Assembly (NCBI GenBank): GCA_016183145.1
Contig: JACPFE010000275.1
Location: 1-11,696, forward strand
Length of the DNA: 11,696 bases
Direction of reading: 5' to 3'
Source: Deltaproteobacteria bacterium
Lineage (GTDB): Bacteria; Desulfobacterota; Binatia; UBA9968
Position numbers and translations under genes: made by a program. Shown here piece after piece: positions 1 through 7,366 of this stretch (its first letter is position 1; each line of letters begins with the position of its first letter). The notes under the pieces are model-generated. The model did not search any database. It had not been told where the DNA came from and saw only the letters and a program-made list of their open reading frames with translations.

Positions 1-779
1 AGACGTCCCACGATACTCTGCGAAGGAAAAGAACCCGCTGAAATCACTGGCGGAAGAGATTCCCCTGCGAGTTTCGACGGACCAGCCGGAGGAGACAGTA
101 TAGAGAGCTTTCTGGTTTCCAGTTGGACTCTCGTGGCGCTTCTGAAATAGGCAGCGAATCGACTGGTTCTGTAGCGATACCTTTCAGCGGGTGACCTCGT
201 ACGGACCTGGCAAGAGACTGCCAACCGATGAACCGTGAGCCCGGGCCGTCCGTCCGACACGGAAAGCACACCTTCGAGTTCCCTCTCGCGCTGGAGGGCC
301 ACAATGTGGCGGGGTTCAAGCAGTTCGATTTTATTAAGCTTGAGTTGAAATCCGGCACTCTGACCAATCAGCCCGGTGGTATCCACCAGCACGGCTCTGG
401 CGCCTCCCCGCAGGGCTTTATCAACCAGCATCTTTGTCGCGACGATGGTTGGAAGCAGATGACCGACCGGCGAGAGGGCGCCGATGAAGCGCATAGCGTG
501 GTAGACGAGCTTGCCGGCCAAAAGGGCTGGTAGGTTAGCTTTCGTCACAAGCGTCAAACCAACTGTCGTCGGAGGACCGATGGTTGACTGTCCAATATCC
601 GCATCCACAATCGCGAGCGGGAGTAGGCCTGCCTGAGCCAGATGTGCGGCAGCGGCACGCAAACAGGTGGTTTTTCCCGTGTCCGACGCGCCCAAAAACA
701 TCGTCACACCCGGTCGTTTCGCCAAGGCAAGTAAGACTGTCTCCCAGGCCGTGTGTTTTTCTTGGCTCAGATCGACCAC
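1..779 (-). CDS. Clp1/Grc3-family P-loop polynucleotide 5'-kinase-like protein (C-terminus beyond window)
   Basis: The frame stays open from a GTG at 779 to the left edge (259 codons seen), so the C-terminus is missing. Near the N-terminus is a Walker A loop of Clp1 type, GASDTGKTT (about residues 29-37). It is followed by VDADIGQSTIGPP, closely resembling the 'VDxDxGQ' motif of archaeal and eukaryotic Clp1/Grc3 kinases, then SPVGHLLPT and VDTTGLIGQSAGFQLK. KIELLEPRHIVALQRERE matches the nucleotide-binding core after the lid. In characterised members this family phosphorylates RNA or DNA 5'-hydroxyl ends with ATP; the substrate here is unknown. The N-terminal beta domain of archaeal and eukaryotic Clp1 is absent, because an in-frame TAG (809-807) lies just upstream. 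GTG779 is therefore the earliest start, preceded at some distance by purine-rich AGGAAAGAGAAAG. The gene is downstream of rpoD on the same strand with a 210-nt gap, so co-transcription is possible but not shown. Family is fairly sure, exact activity is not. Confidence 0.82.
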   Translation of the reverse strand, partial: MVDLSQEKHTAWETVLLALAKRPGVTMFLGASDTGKTTCLRAAAAHLAQAGLLPLAIVDADIGQSTIGPPTTVGLTLVTKANLPALLAGKLVYHAMRFIGALSPVGHLLPTIVATKMLVDKALRGGARAVLVDTTGLIGQSAGFQLKLNKIELLEPRHIVALQRERELEGVLSVSDGRPGLTVHRLAVSCQVRTRSPAERYRYRTSRFAAYFRSATRVQLETRKLSILSPPAGPSKLAGESLPPVISAGSFPSQSIVGR

Positions 780-989
780 CGCACCAAAGGGCTTTCTCTT
801 TCCTACCTAGTGCGACCCCAAGATTATCGATCGGCTGGATTCAGCTTTTAGAACTCTCACTGCGACCTTGGGGTCCTAATCAAGGCTTCTTACTTCTCCA
901 CGCCCATGAGTCATGGCGGGCCGACAGAGGACGGTTACCGCTGGACACGTTTGCACGACATGGCAACGGTGCTTCTGACAAGACGGTGC
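780..989. other. rpoD to kinase intergenic gap with 9-bp inverted repeat
   Basis: This gap holds no convincing gene; all frames are closed quickly on the minus strand. GACCCCAAG at 814-822 and CTTGGGGTC at 867-875 form a perfect 9-bp inverted repeat enclosing 44 nt. The arms lie in a local direct repeat context (TGCGACC at 811-817 and 861-867). No T-tract follows either arm, so it is not a classical intrinsic terminator. I tested it as a tRNA acceptor stem and found no T-arm or anticodon arm. It could be a structured leader of the downstream kinase gene or a transcript-end structure of rpoD. Confidence 0.4.
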
Positions 990-2519
990 TTAGTTGCTCG
1001 CGATTGCTTTATGCCTTCGGAGCAACTTCAAGGCCCTTTGCTCGAGCTGGCGGATTCTCTCCCGGGTGACCCCAAACTGCTCGCCGACTTCTTCCAAAGT
1101 GTAATCGCGAGGGTGCCCGATTCCGAAACGAAAGCAGAGAATGGCTTCCTCGCGCGGTGGCAGGGTAGAAAGGCCCTTCGAAACCTTCAGGCGCAAATCC
1201 GACCGGACCGCTTGCTCGAATGGTTGCGGAGCAGCCTTATCTTCGACCAGATCCTTTATCTGGGAGTCTCCATCCGGTATGGGGGTGTCCAGCGAAATCG
1301 GCTCAGGTTCCATCCCTAGAATCTCAAGCACATCTTGCGCAGAGATCCCGACCTCGCGCGCTATTTCCTCCGGCAATGGCACTCGACCCAATTTTGCAAC
1401 GAGAGACCGAGCGGTCTTCAAGAGCCTATGTTTCGTTTCGATACGGTGCACCGGAATACGAATCGTATGTCCGGTGTCCATAATGCCACGAGATATGGTC
1501 TGACGAATCCACCAGGTTGCGTACGTGGAAAATCGGAACCCCAGTCGATAATCGAATTTTTCGATCGCTCGCATGAGCCCCAAATTACCTTCTTGGACAA
1601 GGTCGAGAAAGGACAGCCCGCGATTTAGAAATTTTTTTGCGATGCTAATGACAAGTCGCAGGTTGGCTTCAATAAATTTCTTTCTCGCGCTCTCGACCTT
1701 TGCCTCTCCACGGACGATAGCGTTAATCAAGCTTTCGAGCCGATCGCTGGGCAGCCCAACGGTTATCTCAATGTTTCGCATCTTTGCGAGGAGCGAAACA
1801 CGTTCCTTTTCATCTTTCACGGCTAAAGCTTTTTCGCGGGCGGCGATCATCTGTCCATGAAAATCCTTTAGGTCGTGGATTATTCGATCGATGAGTGACC
1901 TTGAAAGCCCCAGTATGCTTAAGGCGTGCGTGATCTCGATGCTTTTCTTGAGCAACCTGCTGGTTAAAGCATCTCTTTCGTGCTGCAACAACGCTTTTAC
2001 TTTAAGCTCGGCCGTCAGGTCGGTAGACGCCCGGTGCAGACGGCGGAGTTCCGCGATTTGTTTGAAGAAGCTCTTACGCAGGGCCTCGACGGTGGTCGCC
2101 GGCTCGCCCACTTCACTCTCCGCCAACAGAGCCTGCAACGGCAAATCGCTAGTCTCCACCTTTTTGGCAAGCTCGAAAACGCGATGTAAAGTGAATGGGA
2201 AAGAGAAAACCGCCTCTTGGACCTGGGCTCTTCCGGCTTCGATCTCCTGGGCGAGTTCGACCTCGCCTTCGCGGGTCAAAAGAGGCACAGTGCCCGCGTC
2301 GCGAAGATAGAGTAGAACCAAATCATTGCCACTTTCCTCTTCCTTTTCCTCTCCTTCTTCTACAAGCTCTTCCTCTATTCTTTCCTCGGCCTCTGGTGCA
2401 GCCTGCTCGGAGCCAAAAAGCTCGTCTGCCTTTTTGAGCAACCCCGGTTGCGCCACCCGATGCGAGGCGACGGAGTCGGGCGACAACATGTGTTGGTATA
2501 GCGCCAGCGTGAAAAACAT
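990..2519 (-). CDS. rpoD: Primary sigma factor RpoD (sigma-70)
   Basis: This 509-residue protein directs RNA polymerase to housekeeping promoters. Region 1.2 lies at about residues 66-97 ([20 protein letters not shown]). A helical non-conserved region (about 98-279) leads into region 2 (about 280-350: [48 protein letters not shown]), which carries core-binding and -10 recognition elements. Region 3 starts near 351 (HTIRIPVHR), and region 4.2 ends the protein with the -35-binding helix-turn-helix ([20 protein letters not shown], about 473-492). A standard region 1.1 is missing; instead residues 41-64 hold 13 Glu. At 509 residues it is shorter than E. coli RpoD (613). The ATG at 2519 is preceded by AGGA (2528-2525) with 5-nt spacing, supporting this start. 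The stop is TAA at 992-990. Domain content and completeness indicate the primary, not an alternative, sigma factor. Confidence 0.95.
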   Translation of the reverse strand: MFFTLALYQHMLSPDSVASHRVAQPGLLKKADELFGSEQAAPEAEERIEEELVEEGEEKEEESGNDLVLLYLRDAGTVPLLTREGEVELAQEIEAGRAQVQEAVFSFPFTLHRVFELAKKVETSDLPLQALLAESEVGEPATTVEALRKSFFKQIAELRRLHRASTDLTAELKVKALLQHERDALTSRLLKKSIEITHALSILGLSRSLIDRIIHDLKDFHGQMIAAREKALAVKDEKERVSLLAKMRNIEITVGLPSDRLESLINAIVRGEAKVESARKKFIEANLRLVISIAKKFLNRGLSFLDLVQEGNLGLMRAIEKFDYRLGFRFSTYATWWIRQTISRGIMDTGHTIRIPVHRIETKHRLLKTARSLVAKLGRVPLPEEIAREVGISAQDVLEILGMEPEPISLDTPIPDGDSQIKDLVEDKAAPQPFEQAVRSDLRLKVSKGLSTLPPREEAILCFRFGIGHPRDYTLEEVGEQFGVTRERIRQLEQRALKLLRRHKAIASN

Positions 2520-2563
2520 ATGGTTCCTGCTTTAAGCTTTCAAACTTAATGGTTTTCGGGAAC

Positions 2564-2603
2564 GCCCATGATTGCTTGATTACGCAATAGCAATGCCACG
2601 GGC
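2564..2603. repeat. Imperfect inverted repeat upstream of rpoD
   Basis: The left arm GCCCATGATTGC (2564-2575) pairs with the right arm GCAATGCCACGGGC (2590-2603), apart from a two-base bulge and one wobble or mismatch. GCAAT occurs twice (2584-2588 and 2590-2594), so the ATTGC arm can pair with either copy, giving two alternative hairpins. It sits 45-84 nt upstream of the rpoD start codon. It could be an operator for a dimeric regulator or a structured 5' leader. No known factor is recognised. Confidence 0.4.
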
Positions 2604-2698
2604 GATTATTTGTCGGCCCCGAAGCTTAGTGTGCTGACATGGCGTTACTCCATTATGTCACCGCGGAGAGGTCATTTTTTGGATGGGCGCTGGGTCGT

Positions 2699-2728
2699 TT
2701 GGTTTTACCCGGCTATCCCTGTTATATT
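2699..2728 (+). promoter_or_regulatory. Sigma-70-like promoter for the gene at 2780
   Basis: TTGGTT (2699-2704) and TATATT (2723-2728) are separated by 18 nt and resemble -35 and -10 boxes; the -10 matches the consensus at five of six positions. Transcription would start near 2735, giving a leader of roughly 45 nt before the ATG at 2780. The call rests on consensus matching only. Confidence 0.4.
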
Positions 2729-2779
2729 CAAGGGGGAGAGTCGGTCCGCGAGGAAGACCCGTAAAAACGTGGAGGCGTT

Positions 2780-3091
2780 ATGGCGGGAAAGCCGGAAATT
2801 TTACGAGCACTGGAGGGTTTGCCGCAGGATTCTTTGCAGGAAGTAAAGGCTTTCATCGATTCCCTGAAAAAACAGAACGGCAAGAAGACACGACCAAAGG
2901 AAAAATGGGATTACGGCCCTCTAGAATGGATTCACCGGGCTCGGGCACAGATCTACAAGGCGGAAAAGAAGCAACCGCTGACAGAGATCAGTCCCCGGCC
3001 GTCGCCAGGGGCGGCGGCGCTTGCTCGCCGGCTTAAATTGAAAACGATCCGCGCCGCAGACCTACCTAAGCGGCGAAGCCAGACCGGATGA
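2780..3091 (+). CDS. Small uncharacterised protein with DUF2281-like N-terminal helix
   Basis: The start at 2780 is well supported: GGAGG (2771-2775) lies 4 nt before the ATG, and a promoter-like sequence lies just upstream. The product has 103 residues, is basic, and has no signal peptide or membrane segment. Residues 6-31 (EILRALEGLPQDSLQEVKAF, then IDSLKK) resemble the amphipathic 'L..LP.e.l.EV.dFIefLk' segment found in DUF2281-type and other antitoxin-like small proteins. The remainder (WDYGPLEWIHRARAQIYKAE and a Pro/Ala/Arg-rich tail) is not recognised. No toxin-like partner gene follows; the next frame is a helicase remnant. A regulatory or adaptor role is possible, but I cannot assign a function. 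Confidence 0.65.
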   Translation: MAGKPEILRALEGLPQDSLQEVKAFIDSLKKQNGKKTRPKEKWDYGPLEWIHRARAQIYKAEKKQPLTEISPRPSPGAAALARRLKLKTIRAADLPKRRSQTG

Positions 3092-3134
3092 CCGGTCTGA
3101 GGGAGATCGGGACAATCCGCCTACTCTTCCCGTC

Positions 3135-3320
3135 ATGAAACTCCCTTTCGTTATTGACAATCAGACTCACATTCTTGCTGACATACTGAAGGGGCTACTG
3201 ACGGCACATAAAGGCCGCTCCCTGGATGTGGCTACCGCTTACTTTGCGGTGGGTGGGTTTAGGCTAGTCCAGGAAGGCTTGGCGGCACTCGGAAACTTCC
3301 GCCTGCTGCGAGGACCTTAA
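3135..3320 (+). pseudogene. Truncated N-terminus of a PLD-like domain helicase
   Basis: The 61 codons MKLPFVIDNQTHILADILKG ... FRLLRGP match, by recollection of family style, the first 60 residues of large helicase proteins with an N-terminal phospholipase D-like domain. These usually begin 'LPFvIDN..h.laDvL..LL....g..LDIATAYFtVgGf.Ll...L...g.fRLLLGaEP' and run to about 1000 residues. Here the frame stops with TAA exactly where the family continues after the RLLLG strand, and the helicase motor is absent. There is no Shine-Dalgarno sequence before the ATG. The DUF72 gene starts 52 nt later, so nearly all of the original gene has been deleted. Such helicases occur in genome defence and accessory islands. 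The remnant is most likely non-functional; the family match is from memory and needs a search. Confidence 0.55.
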
Positions 3321-3372
3321 CCCGACCGTCTCGACCTGAACGACCGGCATTTGCTACGGGCCAGAGGTATCC

Positions 3373-4101
3373 ATGAACCGCGGTCAAGGAGCGCTGCGCG
3401 TCGGGACTTCGGGCTATCATTACGACCACTGGAAAGGTATCTACTATCCCGATGATCTCCCCAAGCGGGAATGGTTTTCATACTACGCCAGGGAATTTGA
3501 TACAGTCGAGATCAACAACACTTTTTATCGCCTTCCCGAAGCCGAGACCTTCGACGCCTGGCGGCGGCAGGCTCCCGAAGGGTTCTGTTACGCGCTCAAG
3601 TTCAGCCGCTACGGCTCGCACATCCTGCGGCTTAAGAAGCCACGAGACACGATCGGAAGGTTCCTTGAGCGCGCCGATAGGCTCGGGGATTTCCTGGGAC
3701 CGATCCTGGTGCAACTGCCACCCAACTGGAAGGCGGATCCAGAGCGGCTTGCCGCATTCTTGAAATCGGCTCCGAAGGACCACCGCTGGGCGGTCGAGTT
3801 TCGCGATCCCCGCTGGCTCTGCGAAGAGGTGTTCACTATCCTGCAGAGCCACAATACCGCTCTGTGCATCCACGACATGATCGACGATCACCCGCGGCGA
3901 ATTACCGCCGATTGGATTTACTTGCGGTTCCACGGCGACCGCTATAGCGGTTGCTACTCGCATCAGTTGCTTGCCACCCGGGCGGCGGAGATCCAGAAAT
4001 GCCTGACCGAAGGACTGGATGTATTCACCTATTTCAACAACGACGCGCAGGGATATGCCGTCCAGAACGCAGCCGACCTCAAACGATACGTCACTGCGTG
4101 A
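3373..4101 (+). CDS. DUF72 (YecE-like) family protein
   Basis: This 242-residue protein has the hallmark order of DUF72: RVGTSGYHYDHWKGIYYPDD (residues 9-28) with the GTSGY signature, then FDTVEINNTFYRLP, YALKFSRYGSHILRLK, LPPNW, WAVEFRDPRW, IHDM, YLRFHG and, near the end, FTYFNNDAQGYAVQNA. The family adopts a TIM-barrel-like fold, and its biochemical role is not established. The conserved acidic and aromatic residues lining the barrel (E47 in VEINN, the EFRDPRW strand, the YFNND strand) are all present. Length is typical and the gene looks complete. The start is supported by AGAGG (3363-3367) 5 nt before the ATG; the stop is TGA (4099-4101). It follows a decayed helicase fragment and precedes a small membrane protein by 22 nt. 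Confidence 0.93.
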   Translation: MNRGQGALRVGTSGYHYDHWKGIYYPDDLPKREWFSYYAREFDTVEINNTFYRLPEAETFDAWRRQAPEGFCYALKFSRYGSHILRLKKPRDTIGRFLERADRLGDFLGPILVQLPPNWKADPERLAAFLKSAPKDHRWAVEFRDPRWLCEEVFTILQSHNTALCIHDMIDDHPRRITADWIYLRFHGDRYSGCYSHQLLATRAAEIQKCLTEGLDVFTYFNNDAQGYAVQNAADLKRYVTA

Positions 4102-4123
4102 GAGCCTTAGATCGCTTTCAACA

Positions 4124-4375
4124 ATGGGAAACGCCAGCAGGAAGTTCGTTAGTTTTATGCGCCAAACAATCGATTGGGGCCAGAGTAATTTGCCGAAGGG
4201 GCTTCGGTTAGTAGTGGGCGTTGTATTCGTAGCCGTAGGCGTGTTCGGATTCCTTCCGATAGCGGGATTTTGGATGATCCCCATTGGTCTCGGGCTGATT
4301 GCATTGGACATCCCACCGTTGCACCGTCGGCTGACACGATGGCTGGCCGAGCACGATCAGGGGGGAAAAAAATAG
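4124..4375 (+). CDS. Small membrane protein with GFLP..GFWM motif
   Basis: From ATG 4124 the product has 83 residues: a short N-terminal region, a hydrophobic segment (about residues 28-45, LRLVVGVVFVAVGVFGFLP) and a second one after a tight turn (GFWMIPIGLGLIALDI), then a basic tail (HRRLTRWLAEHDQGGKK). This hairpin of two membrane segments around 'FLP..GFWM.P.GL' is common in proteobacterial-type proteins of unknown function and resembles the PGPGW group of small transmembrane proteins. Neither possible start (4124, or 4157 giving 72 residues) has a good ribosome binding site, so translation may be coupled to DUF72, whose stop is 22 nt upstream. Function is unknown. Confidence 0.65.
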   Translation: MGNASRKFVSFMRQTIDWGQSNLPKGLRLVVGVVFVAVGVFGFLPIAGFWMIPIGLGLIALDIPPLHRRLTRWLAEHDQGGKK

Positions 4376-4823
4376 CCGCGACAGGCTCTCCCGTTACGGA
4401 GGAAACATTCCAGGACGATTGTTGCGCCCGCCCGTTTTTACCCTGTCTGCACAGTTCGCCAAAACCCACGCGACTCCGGCGCCGTCGGCTGGCGTAGCGC
4501 CGATGGATCATGGGGTGACGCTTATTCATTCGCCCGCAATTCTGCGAAAGAATACAGGTCTTTCTTCCCGAACATGACAAACCATAGCTAACTCGCAAAC
4601 CAACCCGCTGATCGTGCTTGCTTTCAGGTAACGCCCATATTGGCATTTCGTTTGCGCACATTGGCTAGAGGTTGACCGTGAAGTCAGCTTTCTTGTTGCT
4701 GCAAACTTCGCTCAAGAGCAGGCGGAGGGTAATGCAAACCTCACTTTGGTTCCCTCGGTGCACCCGATTTGGTCTTCGAACAGGGAGAGGATCGTCTGTT
4801 AAACACCCCGCAAGAAGGGCCTG
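4376..4823. other. Gene-free stretch upstream of lon
   Basis: About 450 bases hold no convincing gene on either strand. A minus-strand frame at 4661-4155 resembles no protein, lacks a ribosome binding site and mostly covers the membrane protein gene. Small structures are visible: CGGCGC (4477-4482) with GCGCCG (4497-4502), and GAAAGA...TCTTTC around 4547-4565. No T-rich terminator follows either. The lon promoter must lie here or further upstream, but I could not identify it with confidence. Confidence 0.5.
4813..4819 (+). promoter_or_regulatory. Ribosome binding site of lon
   Basis: AGAAGGG ends 4 nt before ATG 4824 and 10 nt before a second in-frame ATG at 4830. The spacing slightly favours the first ATG but does not exclude the second, which would shorten Lon by two residues. 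Confidence 0.55.
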
Positions 4824-7241
4824 ATGAATATGGAAGAGATCTCTAAAGACAAAAGTGTTGCCGAGCTGACGGGAACGAAACCGGGCGTGCCAATCCTTCC
4901 CGGTGCGTTGCCAATTCTACCGTTACGGAATTCCGTGCTTTTCCCTTACACCGTCATGCCTCTTACTATCGGTCGTCCTTCAAGCCTTGAGGCTATTGAA
5001 GCCGCCGTGCGCAGGCAACTCCCCATTGGCATTGTTGCGCAAAGAGACCCGGAGGTGGAAGCTCCCCGAAGCGAAGATCTTTACGAGATTGGCACAACCG
5101 CAGACGTTATCCGGATGCATCCTGCCCGCGACGGCCAGCGTCAGGTCATCGTCCAGGGGCGCCAACGATTCAAGATTGTTGAAATGCTCCAGACCGAGCC
5201 CTACTTAATCGCACGGACCTTGTTGTTCGACGAAAGCGTGCCACGGACGAAGGAGTTCGAAGCGAGAATCATGCACCTGCGCGAGCAAGCCTCCAAAGCC
5301 CTCTCCCTCTTGCCGCAGCCCTCGGCTGAATTGAAGTCCATGATTGAGAGCATCGAAGATCCCGCAGTGCTCATCGATATCATCGCACCCACGCTCGATA
5401 TAGCGCTTGCCGAAAAGCAAGAAATCTTGGCGACCCTCGATATCGAGGCTCGTTTGCGAAAAGTCTCCGGACAACTGACTCGCCAAGTCGAGTTACTCGA
5501 ACTGAGGCAAAAGATCAGGGCCGAAACAAAAGAATCCGTAGATAAGGCGCAGCGCGAGTATTTTTTGCGCGAACAACTCAAAGCCATAAAGAAGGAACTA
5601 GGGGAAGAGGACGGCAAGAACGTCGAGATTGAGGAACTGCGCCAGAAGATCGATGCGCTCAAAGCGCCGCCTGACGTCGAGAAGGAAGCTTTAAGAGAAT
5701 TATCCCGGCTTGAGCGCATGTCTGAGATGTCCGCTGAACACTCGGTGATCCGGACGTTTCTCGACTGGATCACTGAACTGCCGTGGAGCCTGTTGACCGA
5801 AGAGCGGATCGACTTACCCGAGGCGCGGGAGATTCTCGACCTCGACCACCACGACCTGGAAAAAGTTAAAAAGCGCATCGTTGAATTCCTGGCAGTTCGT
5901 AAGCTCAACCCGCTGGGGAAAAGCCCCATCCTCTGTTTCGTCGGCCCCCCGGGAGTTGGCAAGACATCGCTTGGCCAAAGCATTGCTCGCGCAATGAACC
6001 GCAAGTTCATCCGCCAGAGCCTCGGCGGCATCCACGACGAAGCGGAGATTCGCGGCCATCGGCGTACATACGTTGGCGCCCTTCCCGGGAACATCCTCCA
6101 AGGGATTCGCAAGGCCGGCAGTAGAAATCCCGTGTTTATGTTGGATGAGATCGATAAGCTGAGCGCCAGTTTTCACGGTGACCCATCTGCGGCATTGCTC
6201 GAGGTGCTCGATCCGGCGCAGAACTCAACCTTCCAGGATCATTATCTTGGAGTTGCTTTCGATTTAAGCCAGGTCTTGTTCATCGCCACGGCTAACGTGC
6301 TCGACTCGATTCCGCCGGCGCTGCGCGACCGCATGGAGATCTTAGAACTGCCGGGCTACATCGAAGAAGACAAACTAGCCATCGCTAAAGCTTACCTCGT
6401 TCGTCGGCAGATGTCCGAGAATGGGCTCACGCCTGGAGAAATCAACTTTACCGACGAGGCACTCCGCGAACTTATCCGTTCTTACACGCGCGAAGCCGGC
6501 GTGCGCCAACTCGAACGCGAGATAGGCTCGGTCTGCCGCGCCGTAGCCACGCGGGTCGCCGAGGGATTCAAAGAGGTAATTACCATAGATGAAGAATTTC
6601 TCAGGCGCTGTCTCGGGCCGCCCAAGTTCTTCAATGAGATCGCGCTGCGCACAAGCCTGCCGGGCGTGGCGACCGGTTTGGCCTGGACCCCTTTTGGCGG
6701 CGACATCCTGTTTGTCGAAGCGACTAAGATGGCCGGCGACGGAAAGCTATTGTTAACCGGGCAGCTCGGCGATGTGATGAAAGAAAGCGCCCAGGCGGCA
6801 TTGAGCCTTCTCAAATCGCGTGCCGAAGCTCTTGGCATCGACTCCGATGTGTTTAGAAAAAATGATTTGCACGTCCATCTTCCCGCTGGCGCTATTCCGA
6901 AAGATGGACCCAGTGCTGGGATTACGCTCTTCGTCGCCCTCGTTTCGCTGCTCACTCAACGACGCATCAGTAAAGATGTTGCGATGACGGGTGAGATCAG
7001 TCTGCGCGGTCTGGTTTTGGCGGTGGGAGGCGTCAAGGAAAAAGTCCTGGCAGCGAAGCGAGCTGGTATCTCTTGCGTTTTGCTCCCCGAGCTCAATCGA
7101 AAAGATCTGGATGAAATTCCGCCGCAAGCTCGCAAAGCAATTCGCTTTGAATTCCTGAAATCGGTAGATGAAGCGTTGCAGCTCGCCCTGGAACCAGAAG
7201 CCACCGGCAAGGCTTCACCCAGCGAAAGGCTGGCGAGCTAG
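4824..7241 (+). CDS. lon: ATP-dependent Lon protease
   Basis: This 805-residue protein is a cytosolic AAA+ serine protease that degrades misfolded and regulatory proteins. The order is canonical. An N-terminal substrate-binding domain (about 24-215, [19 protein letters not shown]) is followed by a coiled-coil linker (about 215-320, [20 protein letters not shown]). The AAA+ module has Walker [10 protein letters not shown] at 374-382, Walker B VFMLDEID at 437-444 and [11 protein letters not shown]. The protease domain carries Ser697 in KDGPSAG and Lys740 in KEKVLAA; their 43-residue spacing equals that of E. coli Lon Ser679/Lys722. The length is slightly above E. coli Lon (784). All catalytic residues are intact, so it should be active. 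The stop is TAG at 7239-7241. A prs-like gene follows 125 nt downstream on the same strand. Heat-shock control is usual for lon, but no clear sigma-32 or CIRCE site is visible here. Confidence 0.97.
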   Translation: MNMEEISKDKSVAELTGTKPGVPILPGALPILPLRNSVLFPYTVMPLTIGRPSSLEAIEAAVRRQLPIGIVAQRDPEVEAPRSEDLYEIGTTADVIRMHPARDGQRQVIVQGRQRFKIVEMLQTEPYLIARTLLFDESVPRTKEFEARIMHLREQASKALSLLPQPSAELKSMIESIEDPAVLIDIIAPTLDIALAEKQEILATLDIEARLRKVSGQLTRQVELLELRQKIRAETKESVDKAQREYFLREQLKAIKKELGEEDGKNVEIEELRQKIDALKAPPDVEKEALRELSRLERMSEMSAEHSVIRTFLDWITELPWSLLTEERIDLPEAREILDLDHHDLEKVKKRIVEFLAVRKLNPLGKSPILCFVGPPGVGKTSLGQSIARAMNRKFIRQSLGGIHDEAEIRGHRRTYVGALPGNILQGIRKAGSRNPVFMLDEIDKLSASFHGDPSAALLEVLDPAQNSTFQDHYLGVAFDLSQVLFIATANVLDSIPPALRDRMEILELPGYIEEDKLAIAKAYLVRRQMSENGLTPGEINFTDEALRELIRSYTREAGVRQLEREIGSVCRAVATRVAEGFKEVITIDEEFLRRCLGPPKFFNEIALRTSLPGVATGLAWTPFGGDILFVEATKMAGDGKLLLTGQLGDVMKESAQAALSLLKSRAEALGIDSDVFRKNDLHVHLPAGAIPKDGPSAGITLFVALVSLLTQRRISKDVAMTGEISLRGLVLAVGGVKEKVLAAKRAGISCVLLPELNRKDLDEIPPQARKAIRFEFLKSVDEALQLALEPEATGKASPSERLAS

Positions 7242-7366
7242 TGGCAATCCCAACGAAAAGGTAGACGGATCACTGGAGTGAGAACGCGACTGAAAAAGAT
7301 ACGGGGTAACAACAGAACATCACGTCTGGCAATTCATCAGTTGCCGGCGCGACAGCGAGAGAAACG
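7242..7366. other. lon-prs spacer with small inverted repeat
   Basis: This 125-nt spacer has no gene. GGCAA (7328-7332) and TTGCC (7341-7345) form a 5-bp inverted repeat with an 8-nt loop, about 20 nt before the prs start. The ribosome binding site of prs is weak (GAGAGAAACG just before ATG 7367). No intrinsic terminator is seen, so read-through from lon into prs is possible. Confidence 0.35.

Larger units (their letters stand above)
2520..2779. promoter_or_regulatory. Divergent control region between rpoD and the small gene at 2780
   Basis: This 260-nt region separates rpoD (leftward) from the rightward gene at 2780 and must hold promoters for at least one of them. It includes an imperfect hairpin near rpoD (2564-2603) and a sigma-70-like promoter facing right (2699-2728), both listed separately. 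I could not identify a convincing -35/-10 pair for rpoD. No coding frame here looks real. Confidence 0.5.

Noticed and set aside
44..367. Minus-strand frame overlapping the kinase gene
   Set aside because: It is a different frame of the same strand; the kinase frame has continuous family motifs and runs to the window edge.
228..533. Plus-strand frame in the left part
   Set aside because: It lies opposite the Clp1-type kinase gene, whose motifs are clear on the minus strand.
811..880. Possible tRNA formed by the 9-bp inverted repeat
   Set aside because: The arms are too long for an acceptor stem, the enclosed sequence is too short, and no T-loop or anticodon arm can be found.
3478..4311. Minus-strand frame of 277 codons opposite DUF72
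   Set aside because: It runs antisense to the well-supported DUF72 gene, and no recognisable domain is present.
4617..4640. Sigma-32-like promoter (CTTGCTT ... CCCATAT) upstream of lon
   Set aside because: The two boxes are only 10 nt apart, shorter than the usual 13 or more, and lie about 180 nt from the start codon. The match is too weak to list.
4155..4661. Minus-strand frame of 168 codons
   Set aside because: It overlaps the membrane protein gene, has no ribosome binding site, and its Arg/Ser-rich composition resembles no protein.
5201..6112. Long minus-strand frame within lon
   Set aside because: It is the antisense of an unmistakable Lon coding sequence, with Ser/Arg-rich shadow composition.
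7219..7236. Hairpin CCAGC-GAAAG-GCTGG at the end of lon as a terminator
   Set aside because: It lies inside the coding sequence before the stop codon and has no T-tract.
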